Shown: piece by piece, positions 6,409-13,269 of the stretch
Position numbering within the stretch: position 1 is the stretch's first letter
How the letters are laid out: the number at the start of each line of letters is the position of its first letter
DNA from: an uncultured Actinomycetes bacterium
GTDB lineage: Bacteria > Actinomycetota > Actinomycetes > S36-B12
Assembly (NCBI GenBank): GCA_905181745.1
Contig: CAJIYV010000061.1
Span: 1-13,410 of the forward strand
DNA: 13,410 nt
Reading direction: 5' to 3'
The notes under the pieces: model-generated
What the model saw: the letters and a program-made list of their open reading frames with translations, nothing else
Database searches by the model: none
Told to the model about the DNA's origin: nothing
Made by a program: the position numbers and the translations under genes

Positions 6409-7098
6409 GTGGAGTTAATGCCACTGGCCGAAAGGATTGAGTCCGTTGCTCGTGGCGACGGCCGATGGAGCATCCCGGTGGCAGAACCGGCAGCCACGGT
6501 TGTGATAACGCGACCTGCAGAAGTGGGTTTTGAAGTGTTACTCATGCAGCGCAGTGCCACCATGGCGTTTGCGCCACGCATGGCCGTATTCCCAGGGGGG
6601 CGGGTGGACATCAAAGACCATGAATTCCCCGACCCCTTCCTTGCCTGCGCTATTCGTGAGGTGGGTGAAGAGGTTGATCTTGAGTTGAGTGGGCTCATCG
6701 CCCTTGACCACTGGATTACTCCAGAAGTTGAACCAATGCGTTACGACGTGCATTTTTATCTCGCAATTGTTGACCAACACGTTGAAGGCAACTTGGTGAC
6801 CACAGAGGCCGACACGTTGCTGTGGCTTACCCCCGCAGAAGCGCATATGCGATCAATCGACGGTTCTCTGTCCATGCTTCGCCCCACACAGATTGCCCTC
6901 GCTGAATTGAATCTGAGCAAAGACATTGATCAGTTGCGGAAGTTTGCCAGCGAGCGCGATATTTCACCCAGACTTCCTCGACCCATATTGGAAACTTCTG
7001 GTGATATTCGCTGGGACTTAGTAAACGGATACACGGGTGAGGTGCTTGCGGTCAATGTCGGCCGGGCAAAACAAGAAACAACGGGCAGTAATGAATAG
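6409..7098 (+). CDS. NUDIX hydrolase, NUDT19-like (CoA/acyl-CoA diphosphatase type)
   Basis: The protein has 229 residues from GTG 6409. It shows VLLMQRSATMAFAPRMAVFPGGRVD, two short blocks typical of NUDT19-type enzymes, and the box remnant ACAIREVGEEVDLE, then HWITPEVEPMRYDVHFYLA (the W.TP...RyD.hFflA pattern of this subgroup). The catalytic REVxEE core is intact. The glycine that normally follows it (REUxEExGU) is Asp, and there is an insertion between GGRVD and the helix, as in NUDT19 relatives. Family members hydrolyse CoA or acyl-CoA to 3',5'-ADP and a phosphopantetheine; the substrate here is inferred. The start is uncertain: GTG 6409 has a weak site, and ATG 6418 has GGAG only 3 nt away. 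It overlaps the next gene by 8 bp. Confidence 0.82.
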   Translation: MELMPLAERIESVARGDGRWSIPVAEPAATVVITRPAEVGFEVLLMQRSATMAFAPRMAVFPGGRVDIKDHEFPDPFLACAIREVGEEVDLELSGLIALDHWITPEVEPMRYDVHFYLAIVDQHVEGNLVTTEADTLLWLTPAEAHMRSIDGSLSMLRPTQIALAELNLSKDIDQLRKFASERDISPRLPRPILETSGDIRWDLVNGYTGEVLAVNVGRAKQETTGSNE

Positions 7099-7858
7099 CC
7101 AACAAGAGTGGACAGGCGGGTTGATAGCAGCTGACGTTCGCTGTGTGCTCGCACCTAACCCTTCCCCGTGGACGTTAGAAGGGACAAATACTTATCTCAT
7201 CGGTGAAGTTGGCGGCAGGGCGGTAGTAATTGATCCGGGACCAGCCGAAGTGTCACATCTGGAACGAGTCTCGCAATTAGCGCAGGGCCCAATTGCCGCA
7301 ATTGTGCTCACCCATGCACACATTGATCATTCCGAGGGAGCCCCGGATCTATCTGAGCTGGTTGGGGCTCCGGTGATTTCAAGTCGGGAAATTGACGGCC
7401 TGGATCTCGGGAGTGTGGAGTTGCGCATGCATCGCACCCCAGGCCACAGTTCTGACAGCATCAGCATTACGGCGAGTTCGCCAACGGGTCGGTACCTACT
7501 CAGTGGGGACACTATTTTGGGTCGTGGCACGACACTGGTCGCCCATCCGGACGGCATCCTTAGTGAATATTTTGACTCACTTCGATTCCTGCGCGATCAC
7601 TGCAACGAGCAGGGGATCAACACATTGTTGCCGGGGCACGGACCAATTTCTGATACACCGGTCGCGCTGATTGATTTTTATGAAAAACATCGGCTCCAAA
7701 GATTGGGACAGATTCGTGAGGCAATGAAGTCAGGAAACACCTCGATTGAAGCCATTACGAATGCTGTTTACTCAGACGTGAAACCGGAAGTTCGGATTGC
7801 TGCTGAATTAACGGTCGCAGCTCAACTTCATTATTTGCACAATGAACCGCGAGGTTAG
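7091..7858 (+). CDS. Metallo-beta-lactamase-fold hydrolase (LACTB2-like)
   Basis: The 255-residue protein has the dinuclear-metal motif HAHIDH (residues 75-80), preceded by NPSPWTLEGTNTYLIG and VVIDPGP. It continues with RTPGHSSDSIS, LLSGDTILGRGTT and LLPGHGP, which supply the remaining metal ligands. The C-terminal 60 residues look like the small winged-helix extension of LACTB2-type enzymes. Relatives include RNA endonucleases and glyoxalase-II-like hydrolases, so the substrate is open. It corresponds to Rv3677c beside crp in M. tuberculosis. ATG 7091 is preferred over the longer frame from 7037 because homologues start near here and it overlaps the NUDIX stop. The TAG at 7856-7858 overlaps the crp stop. 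Confidence 0.88.
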   Translation: MNSQQEWTGGLIAADVRCVLAPNPSPWTLEGTNTYLIGEVGGRAVVIDPGPAEVSHLERVSQLAQGPIAAIVLTHAHIDHSEGAPDLSELVGAPVISSREIDGLDLGSVELRMHRTPGHSSDSISITASSPTGRYLLSGDTILGRGTTLVAHPDGILSEYFDSLRFLRDHCNEQGINTLLPGHGPISDTPVALIDFYEKHRLQRLGQIREAMKSGNTSIEAITNAVYSDVKPEVRIAAELTVAAQLHYLHNEPRG

Positions 7859-8529
7859 TGGGCGCGTTTACCGAGCCTGTCAACATCAAGGATCAACACT
7901 TGGCGCGATTCCAAAGTGATCCAACCGCGCTGAGCGAAATCAGCAAGAGCTTTATTGACTGTCTCACGAGAGGCACCAACAAGTTGCGCTAACTCCTCCT
8001 GGGTCATGTCATGGGTGACCAGAAGGCCGTTAGGCGTCAGGGTTCCAAACTTCTCACCCAGTTCCATGAGGGCTTTTGCGACGCGTCCGGGAACGTCACT
8101 AAATACGAGGTCCGCCATCGCTTCATTGGTACGTCGAAGTCTGCGGGCGAGTGCTTGAAGGAGAGAGGCTGCGACTTCTGGTCTACCGGCAAGCCACGGC
8201 ATCAGTTGTGCGTTAGACAGACGCAAGGCATGAGCTTTGGTGAGAGCTTTTGCGGTTGAGGTGCGCGGACCTGGATCAAAAAGGCTCAGTTCGCCGAACA
8301 TTTCTCCCGGGCCGAGAACTGCCACAAGTGACTCGCGTCCATCTGTTGCTGCATGAACGAGTTTGATTTTACCTTCAAGGATTAGGAAGAGGTCCTCTCC
8401 TGGCGCACCTTCGTAGAAGAGTATTTCGCCTTTACTGACCTCTTGGTCGATGAGCAATCCCCGCAAAGCTGATGCACCCTCCTGATCCAGCGATGCAAAC
8501 AGTGGTGTTTGGTGAAGGACTGGGTCCAT
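7855..8529 (-). CDS. crp: Crp/Fnr-family transcriptional regulator
   Basis: The 224-residue protein begins MDPVLHQTPLFASLDQEG. Its cyclic-nucleotide domain spans about residues 10-120 and contains GPGEMFGELSLFDPGPRTS, the phosphate-binding cassette of cAMP receptors. A dimerisation helix with LLQALARRLRRTN follows. The DNA-binding helix-turn-helix has MTQEELAQLVGASRETVNK and ADFAQRGWI. It is very close to Crp (Rv3676) of M. tuberculosis and GlxR of corynebacteria, cAMP-responsive global regulators that bind TGTGA-N6-TCACA. I found no good copy of that site in the window. ATG 8529 has AAAGGTG about 5 nt upstream. The open frame continues to 8907 but that extension lies inside nth. The 3' end overlaps the metallo-beta-lactamase gene by 4 bp. 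Confidence 0.93.
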   Translation of the reverse strand: MDPVLHQTPLFASLDQEGASALRGLLIDQEVSKGEILFYEGAPGEDLFLILEGKIKLVHAATDGRESLVAVLGPGEMFGELSLFDPGPRTSTAKALTKAHALRLSNAQLMPWLAGRPEVAASLLQALARRLRRTNEAMADLVFSDVPGRVAKALMELGEKFGTLTPNGLLVTHDMTQEELAQLVGASRETVNKALADFAQRGWITLESRQVLILDVDRLGKRAH

Positions 8530-8628
8530 GGGCACACCTTTCGCCAAAAAATTTGAGTTACAGAACTTTTTACCCCTGCTAGCACCACCATATTGGATCT
8601 CGTTGGACTGTGGGGCAGGTCGGGGGGT

Positions 8629-8655
8629 TTGATCCGGCCCCATGGGACTTAATCT
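8629..8655 (+). promoter_or_regulatory. Candidate leaderless promoter of the nth operon
   Basis: TAATCT (8650-8655) is followed by 6 nt and the GTG start at 8662. TTGATC (8629-8634) lies 15 nt upstream of the -10 box, or TTTGAT (8628-8633) 16 nt. AGGGGG abuts the GTG with no spacing, so it cannot work as a normal Shine-Dalgarno site. This supports initiation on a leaderless mRNA. The rest of the 132 bp crp-nth spacer has no clear crp promoter that I can defend. Confidence 0.5.
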
Positions 8656-8661
8656 AGGGGG

Positions 8662-9381
8662 GTGCCTCCTCCCAGGAAGACCCCCAAAATACCCGGTGCC
8701 GCACAAATCAAGGACGCTCGGTGGGTTTTCAGGGAATTGGCCAGGACGTATCCGGATGCCGGACCGGAACTTGATTTCACCTCGCCGCTGGAACTTCTGG
8801 TCGCAACGATTCTTAGCGCCCAGTGCACGGACCGAAGAGTAAACGCCGTGACCCCAATCCTTTTTGCTAAATATCCGGATGCTGAAGCTTATGCGGCGGC
8901 ACGCCAAGAGGAGGTCGAGGAAATAATCCGCCCGACTGGCTTTTATCGCAATAAGGCGACCACGATCGTTGGGATGGGTGCCACATTGGCCTCAGAGTTC
9001 GGTGGAACTGTCCCCAAGACGGTCGAGGAACTAGTTACCCTGCCGGGGGTGGGTCGCAAAACTGCATTCGTCGTAATGGGCAATGCTTTTGGTCTACCGG
9101 GAATCACGATCGATACCCACTTTGGCCGCTTAGCCCGTAGATTCGGATGGACTGTCAATACTGACCCGGTTAAAGTGGAACGCGATATCGAGCAACTTTT
9201 CCCTGCCAAAGACTGGACCCAGCTCTCGCACCTTGTCTTGTGGCATGGGCGCCGCGTGTGTCATGCGCGCAAACCCGCCTGTGGTGCCTGTGCAATCGCA
9301 AAAAAGTGTCCTGCATTTGGTGAAGGGCCAACAAATCTCGCTGAGGCGGAAAAGTTAGTCAAGTCCCAAGGTCGAGCATGA
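8662..9381 (+). CDS. nth: Endonuclease III (DNA glycosylase / AP lyase)
   Basis: The 239-residue protein has all the expected parts. ATILSAQCTDRRVN lies in the N-terminal domain, LPGVGRKTA is the helix-hairpin-helix (catalytic Lys133), and TIDTHFGRLARR carries the catalytic Asp151. A C-terminal [4Fe-4S] loop has C-x6-C-x2-C-x5-C (Cys200, 207, 210, 216). It removes oxidised pyrimidines and nicks the abasic site in base excision repair. The N-terminus is short before the first conserved helix and there is no other usable start, so GTG 8662 is preferred. It is the first gene of an operon; the next gene overlaps its stop as ATGA (9378-9381). Divergent from crp as in M. tuberculosis (Rv3674c-Rv3676), though I see no small gene between them as there is there. 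Confidence 0.95.
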   Translation: MPPPRKTPKIPGAAQIKDARWVFRELARTYPDAGPELDFTSPLELLVATILSAQCTDRRVNAVTPILFAKYPDAEAYAAARQEEVEEIIRPTGFYRNKATTIVGMGATLASEFGGTVPKTVEELVTLPGVGRKTAFVVMGNAFGLPGITIDTHFGRLARRFGWTVNTDPVKVERDIEQLFPAKDWTQLSHLVLWHGRRVCHARKPACGACAIAKKCPAFGEGPTNLAEAEKLVKSQGRA

Positions 9382-10034
9382 AACTTGCCCGAACATTCAA
9401 TGTGTCGGCGGTCCTGATCTGCGCAGCAATGTTGCTGAGTGCTTGTGCAAGTACTGAGACGGCAGGGGAACTCATTCGTCAATCAAGTGCTGACCGAGAC
9501 AGTAGTGAGGTGACTCAAGGGGAAATCGAACGAGATTCTGGACTTCTTGCACTCATGCAGGAAGTGAATTTAGATCCGTGCCCGACCCAAGCGCCGAATC
9601 CTGATACCGCAAACCCAGGCCTGCCAGACCAGGTGTTTGATTGCCTGGGAGATAGCTCGAAAATTTCACTTGCCAAATTGCGCGGAATGCCCAAGGTGAT
9701 CAACGTCTGGGCATCATGGTGTCCACCATGCATCGCCGAACTGCCCTTGTTGGAAAAAATGTCGCAAGAATTGACGGGCCAGGTGGACTTCATTGGTATC
9801 AATCTTGAAGACAATCCGACGAAAGCACTTCAACTGATGCAGGACTTTAATATCAAATACCCGTCTGTCTTTGACCCAGCCGGCGATACACGCGCACCGC
9901 TCACCATTCTGGGTCCACCAGTTACTTACTTTGTCACTTCCAATGGAATTATCGCTGGTCGTTGGGATGGGGCGATCCCGGATCAGGAAACATTCGATAC
10001 TTTACTGAAACAGTTTCTCGGGGTTACCTCGTGA
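9378..10034 (+). CDS. TlpA/ResA-like thioredoxin-fold lipoprotein
   Basis: The 218-residue protein begins with a lipoprotein signal peptide: basic MKLAR, a hydrophobic core, and the lipobox LSAC with Cys23 as the likely lipidated residue. A linker of about 60 residues follows, with two cysteines (DPCPTQ and FDCLG). The thioredoxin domain has NVWASWCPPCIAELP (active-site WCPPC at 114-118), IGINLEDNP and a cis-proline region GPPVTYFV. It probably reduces or exchanges disulfides on the outer face of the membrane; partners could include MarP, encoded two genes on, which has a structural disulfide. It matches Rv3673c. It overlaps nth by ATGA and the next gene by GTGA (10031-10034). Confidence 0.88.
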   Translation: MKLARTFNVSAVLICAAMLLSACASTETAGELIRQSSADRDSSEVTQGEIERDSGLLALMQEVNLDPCPTQAPNPDTANPGLPDQVFDCLGDSSKISLAKLRGMPKVINVWASWCPPCIAELPLLEKMSQELTGQVDFIGINLEDNPTKALQLMQDFNIKYPSVFDPAGDTRAPLTILGPPVTYFVTSNGIIAGRWDGAIPDQETFDTLLKQFLGVTS

Positions 10035-10681
10035 ACTGGCTCACCCAAGGGGAAGTTTTCCAGGATGCACTCGCAGGCCTGCCACGCTGGCTCGAGCCGA
10101 TCGCTCAGGCAGTCGATGGCGTGAAGGCCAAAGATTTAACGCAATTTGTTCCCATGCAGGGGAGGGGGACCCATTCAGCGGTTCTCGTTCTTTTTGGCGA
10201 ACACAAAGACATTTTGATCATTGAACGAGCCACCGACAGTAGTGTGCACAGTGGACAACCGGCCTTTCCTGGTGGACGGGTTGAAGACTTTGATCATTCG
10301 GCCTCCGAAGCTGCACTGCGTGAAGCCCACGAAGAGACCGGGGTGAATCCCGGTGGCGTAACCGTATTTGCCCAGTTACCCGACCTGTGGATTCCAGTGA
10401 GTGATTACGTAGTGTCACCTGTTCTTGGTTGGTGGCATGAATCAGGTAAAGTTGGGCCACGTGATGCCCGAGAGGTTGCTAGCGTCCACCGAATCCCGAT
10501 CGCTGATTTTGTCAATCCCCATAATCGGGTTCAGATTCGTCACCCGTCCGGTTACGTGGGCGACGCGTTTGAAGTCAATAATCTCTTGGTCTGGGGATTC
10601 ACGGGTGGGCTTCTGTCAACTTTGTTTGAATTATCGGGTTGGAGCGTCCCTTGGGATCGCGATCGGGTGAGAGAGTTATGA
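10031..10681 (+). CDS. NUDIX hydrolase, CoA pyrophosphatase (NudL) type
   Basis: The 216-residue protein has the NudL/CoAse region VLVLFGEHKDILIIERATD, HSGQPAFPGGRVEDFD and the catalytic ALREAHEETGV. It continues with LPDLWIPVSDYVVSPVLGWW, typical of the bacterial CoA pyrophosphatase subgroup; the first glutamate of the generic NUDIX box is His/Asp here, within a longer loop. It matches Rv3672c, between the thioredoxin-like gene and marP. The expected reaction is cleavage of CoA or oxidised CoA to 3',5'-ADP and phosphopantetheine; the actual substrate is inferred. GTG 10031 overlaps the upstream stop and has GGGG about 8 nt before it. The same frame is open from 9962 but that lies inside the lipoprotein gene. 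It ends 16 nt before marP. Confidence 0.87.
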   Translation: MNWLTQGEVFQDALAGLPRWLEPIAQAVDGVKAKDLTQFVPMQGRGTHSAVLVLFGEHKDILIIERATDSSVHSGQPAFPGGRVEDFDHSASEAALREAHEETGVNPGGVTVFAQLPDLWIPVSDYVVSPVLGWWHESGKVGPRDAREVASVHRIPIADFVNPHNRVQIRHPSGYVGDAFEVNNLLVWGFTGGLLSTLFELSGWSVPWDRDRVREL

Positions 10682-10697
10682 CAGACCGGATGAGAAA

Positions 10698-11897
10698 ATG
10701 AACACGGTCGATTGGATTTTGATCGGAGCCTTGGCAATTTTCGCTTTGGCCGGTTGGCGTCAAGGATTTGTTGCGGGCGTTCTTAGTTTTACGGGATTCC
10801 TGGGCGGAGGGATTGCCGCCCTGATGTGGATGCCGAGTCTGATCAAATCCTTTGTCTCAGATGAAACGCTGTCCGTCATCGTGCTTGGGATTGCAGTTCT
10901 TGTCAGTGCGATTCTTGGACAAATCTTGTTGTCATTTGTGGGCCGGCGTCTACGCGATCACCTGACTTGGCGGCCGGTGAAGTTCGTTGATTCATTTGCC
11001 GGATCAGCCCTTAACGTGTTGGCTTTTGCACTAGTGGGTTGGGTTATTGCTAGCGTGTTGGTGTTTTTGCCTGGGAACTCAATTGCCGCCCAGGTGTCAC
11101 AATCGCAAGTCCTTGAAACCCTTGATGGACTTGTCCCTAACCGGGCGCGCATTATTTTTGCCAATGTCAGCATCCTTGTCGGGCAAACAGGAATCCCTCG
11201 AATAGTGTCCGGTTTTGGCCAAGATCCGGGGGCCAATGTGGCAAATCCTGATCCGGGAATTGCCACGGAAGTGCTCCCCGTCGTTGAGACTTTCACAGTT
11301 CGACTTACCGGTGATGCCCAAGAATGTAGGCAGAGCGTTTCTGGTTCTGGTTTCTATTTCGCGACTGGCCGGGTCTTGACTAATGCGCACGTAGTGGCGG
11401 GGGTGCAGGACCTCCGGGTTCGCCTCGCAGGTGTGGACAGCTCACTTTCTGGTCAAGTTATCTACTTTGATCCGGAAAAAGATGTGGCCGTGATCGCAAC
11501 CGATGATCCTGGCGCCAGGACTGCATTATTTGCAAAGAGGACGGGAGATGCCGGTGAAAACGCTGCAGTTGCAGGTTTCCCGGGTGGCGGTGATCTGACT
11601 GTAACTCCTGCTCGAATCAGCTCAATCTTGGGTGCACGTGGTGAAAATATTTATGGTGACATTGGTGTTGAACGCGAGGTCTATTCGTTTCGATCAAAGG
11701 TAATGCCCGGCAATAGCGGCGGGCCATTAGTGAACAGCAACGGACGAGTTCTGGGACTCGTATTCGGTTCTAACACAGACTCTGATGTTGGATACGCTCT
11801 CATCAACACCGAATTGCAAGATGCGATTGGTTTTGCAAGCTTGTGGACGCCGAGAAAAGGCGCTGTAGACACCGGAAGCTGCCAGTTAAGAGAATGA
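10698..11897 (+). CDS. marP: MarP-type membrane serine protease (CvpA domain + trypsin-like domain)
   Basis: The 399-residue protein has four N-terminal hydrophobic segments (about residues 5-25, 30-50, 60-80 and 105-125) forming a CvpA-like domain, then an extracytoplasmic chymotrypsin-fold protease. The catalytic triad is visible: His231 in LTNAHVV, Asp262 in EKDVAVIAT, and Ser340 in MPGNSGGPLV. Cys210 and Cys395 sit where M. tuberculosis MarP has its stabilising Cys214-Cys395 disulfide. MarP protects mycobacteria from acid and oxidative stress and acts on periplasmic peptidoglycan enzymes such as RipA. Here it is the last gene of the nth operon. ATG 10698 has only a weak site (GGATGAG). 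The distal Cys four residues from the end shows the C-terminus is complete. Confidence 0.93.
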   Translation: MNTVDWILIGALAIFALAGWRQGFVAGVLSFTGFLGGGIAALMWMPSLIKSFVSDETLSVIVLGIAVLVSAILGQILLSFVGRRLRDHLTWRPVKFVDSFAGSALNVLAFALVGWVIASVLVFLPGNSIAAQVSQSQVLETLDGLVPNRARIIFANVSILVGQTGIPRIVSGFGQDPGANVANPDPGIATEVLPVVETFTVRLTGDAQECRQSVSGSGFYFATGRVLTNAHVVAGVQDLRVRLAGVDSSLSGQVIYFDPEKDVAVIATDDPGARTALFAKRTGDAGENAAVAGFPGGGDLTVTPARISSILGARGENIYGDIGVEREVYSFRSKVMPGNSGGPLVNSNGRVLGLVFGSNTDSDVGYALINTELQDAIGFASLWTPRKGAVDTGSCQLRE

Positions 11898-11963
11898 TTG
11901 TCGGCTGGAGGCATACGTAGTCAGATGTGTGGGGAGTCTGTGCGGCGGACCGGCTAGATCCGA

Positions 11964-11992
11964 TTGGATCCTGCGCGAGATGGTTGTAGTGT
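11964..11992 (+). promoter_or_regulatory. Leaderless promoter of the tocopherol-cyclase-family gene
   Basis: TTGGAT (11964-11969), a 17 nt spacer, TAGTGT (11987-11992) and a 6 nt gap lead exactly to the GTG at 11999. This is the best complete leaderless arrangement in the window and supports that start codon. It also separates this gene from the marP operon. The rest of the spacer after marP (11898-11963) shows no hairpin with a T-run. Confidence 0.55.
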
Positions 11993-11998
11993 GGCGAG

Positions 11999-13108
11999 GT
12001 GAAGAGTCGCAATGGCTACATGCTTTCCGGACGCCTCGGCGCACACGGCTATGACTGGTGGTGGCATTCGCTTACGGCCCATCATGAAATCACGGGCGAA
12101 CGACGCGGCTTCTTCTTTGAGTACTTCGTTACAAACCCGTCGTTGGGTGGTGACGAGCCGGTCTTTGGTCAGACGCCAGCCAACAGATCCAGTGGGCGGG
12201 GTCCCTCCTACGCAATGTTGAACGCGGGCACCTGGGGGACCAGTCCACGTCAAATCCACAATTACTATGGAATCAATGACTCGGCTTTCAACTCTGAGCG
12301 ACTTGATGTACGAATCGGTGACTCGATTGCTACCGAGACTGCCCTTTCTGGCCGAGCGGTCGTCAGCGACGAAGATGTTCAATCCCATCCAGAATGGATG
12401 TCAGATGCAGGTGACATCGAATGGGATCTCACCGCCAAGAAAGTTCTCACTTACGACTTGGGATTCGCGGCAAGTTGGCCGTTCCGCTGGTCACGGGCTT
12501 TTCAGATGTTTTGGCACATTCAGGGAATTAAAACCGAGTACACCGGTGACATAACCCTTGATGGTGAGCGGTACGTGGTCGAGCCGAGCAGCAGTGCCGG
12601 CTATCAGGATAAGAACTGGGGCGCGGACTTCACCAACCCGTGGATTTGGTTGAACTGCGCACACTTCACCCGGGTGGGTGGTGCAGACCCACTGCCTTTG
12701 ACCTGTCTAGATGTGGGCGGAGGTACTCCGATCGTGTTCGGGCGCCGGTTGCGGCGCAAGCTCATCATCGGTTTCTTCCTTGAAGGAAAACTTTTTGATT
12801 TCAACTTTTCTAAGTTTTGGACCCGCCCGGGCCAGAGTTTCGAGTGCAAGACTGAGGGTGACTTTGTCACGTGGGATATCGAAGCGTGGACTCGCACAGC
12901 TCGAATTGAGATCCATTTTGCTTGTCCCAAGGAAGAGATGCTGTTTATGAACTACGAGAATCCAAGCGGCGAGCGTAACCACCGCCAACTCTGGAATGGT
13001 GGGAACGCCCGTGGCACTGTCCGGATATTTTCACGTAGTGGGCCTCATGAAACGTTGGTAGGAGAATTCGCTGGGTCTTACGGCGGTTGCGAGTATGGCG
13101 AGTACTAG
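11999..13108 (+). CDS. Tocopherol-cyclase-family protein, function unknown
   Basis: The 369-residue soluble protein has no signal peptide or membrane segment. Conserved blocks are GYDWWWHS (residues 17-24), GDEPVFGQTP, then EMF-like FQMFWHIQGIKTEYTGDI, YQDKNWGADFTNPWIWLNC (DKNWG at 204-208), FDFNFSKFWT, LWNGGNARGTV (LWNGGN at 331-336) and a terminal GCEYGEY. The KNWG-x-x-F-x-x-P-W-x-W-x-x-C block is the hallmark of the tocopherol cyclase family (PF14249 from memory). Plant enzymes of that family close the chromanol ring of vitamin E. The bacterial members are much shorter relatives in organisms without vitamin E synthesis, and their substrate is not known. No prenyl-quinone gene lies nearby. 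GTG 11999 is supported by the promoter; ATG 12020 is an alternative that would lose little. It is likely a lipocalin-like ligand or lipid handler, but that is a guess. Confidence 0.72.
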   Translation: MKSRNGYMLSGRLGAHGYDWWWHSLTAHHEITGERRGFFFEYFVTNPSLGGDEPVFGQTPANRSSGRGPSYAMLNAGTWGTSPRQIHNYYGINDSAFNSERLDVRIGDSIATETALSGRAVVSDEDVQSHPEWMSDAGDIEWDLTAKKVLTYDLGFAASWPFRWSRAFQMFWHIQGIKTEYTGDITLDGERYVVEPSSSAGYQDKNWGADFTNPWIWLNCAHFTRVGGADPLPLTCLDVGGGTPIVFGRRLRRKLIIGFFLEGKLFDFNFSKFWTRPGQSFECKTEGDFVTWDIEAWTRTARIEIHFACPKEEMLFMNYENPSGERNHRQLWNGGNARGTVRIFSRSGPHETLVGEFAGSYGGCEYGEY

Positions 13109-13269
13109 CCGCGAAAAGTGAGCGAAAATTATTCACATTAGGACCGATAAAGTCACCCGCCTACCACTACGCACCTTTATCCGATCATTGCAACTCAACC
13201 GATAGGCCGGAAATTTATGGGCGGCTACTGTCCCCGGGAGTGACTAGAAATATCAAGGGGAACTTGGCC
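13109..13269. other. Non-coding spacer with a weak inverted repeat
   Basis: About 160 bp separate the cyclase-family gene from the next possible ORF. GATAAAG (13146-13152) and CTTTATC (13175-13181) are perfect complements with a 22 nt loop. Just after the stop, GCGAAAA occurs twice, 4 nt apart. There is no GC-rich hairpin followed by a T-run, so I do not call a terminator, and I do not recognise an RNA gene or riboswitch. Confidence 0.35.

Noticed and set aside
8530..8907. Upstream extension of the crp reading frame
   Set aside because: It runs antisense through the nth N-terminus and adds about 126 residues absent from Crp proteins. ATG 8529 has a Shine-Dalgarno site and matches homologues.
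10678..10701. Seven-codon ATG ORF overlapping the NUDIX stop just before marP
   Set aside because: Too short to support as a gene. It could in principle couple translation to marP, but nothing else shows that.
11996..12221. Textbook Shine-Dalgarno GAGGTGA followed 9 nt later by ATG 12012 in another frame (69 codons)
   Set aside because: The ORF lies entirely inside the cyclase-family gene and has no recognisable features, while the family's conserved N-terminus is in the frame starting at GTG 11999. Probably coincidence.
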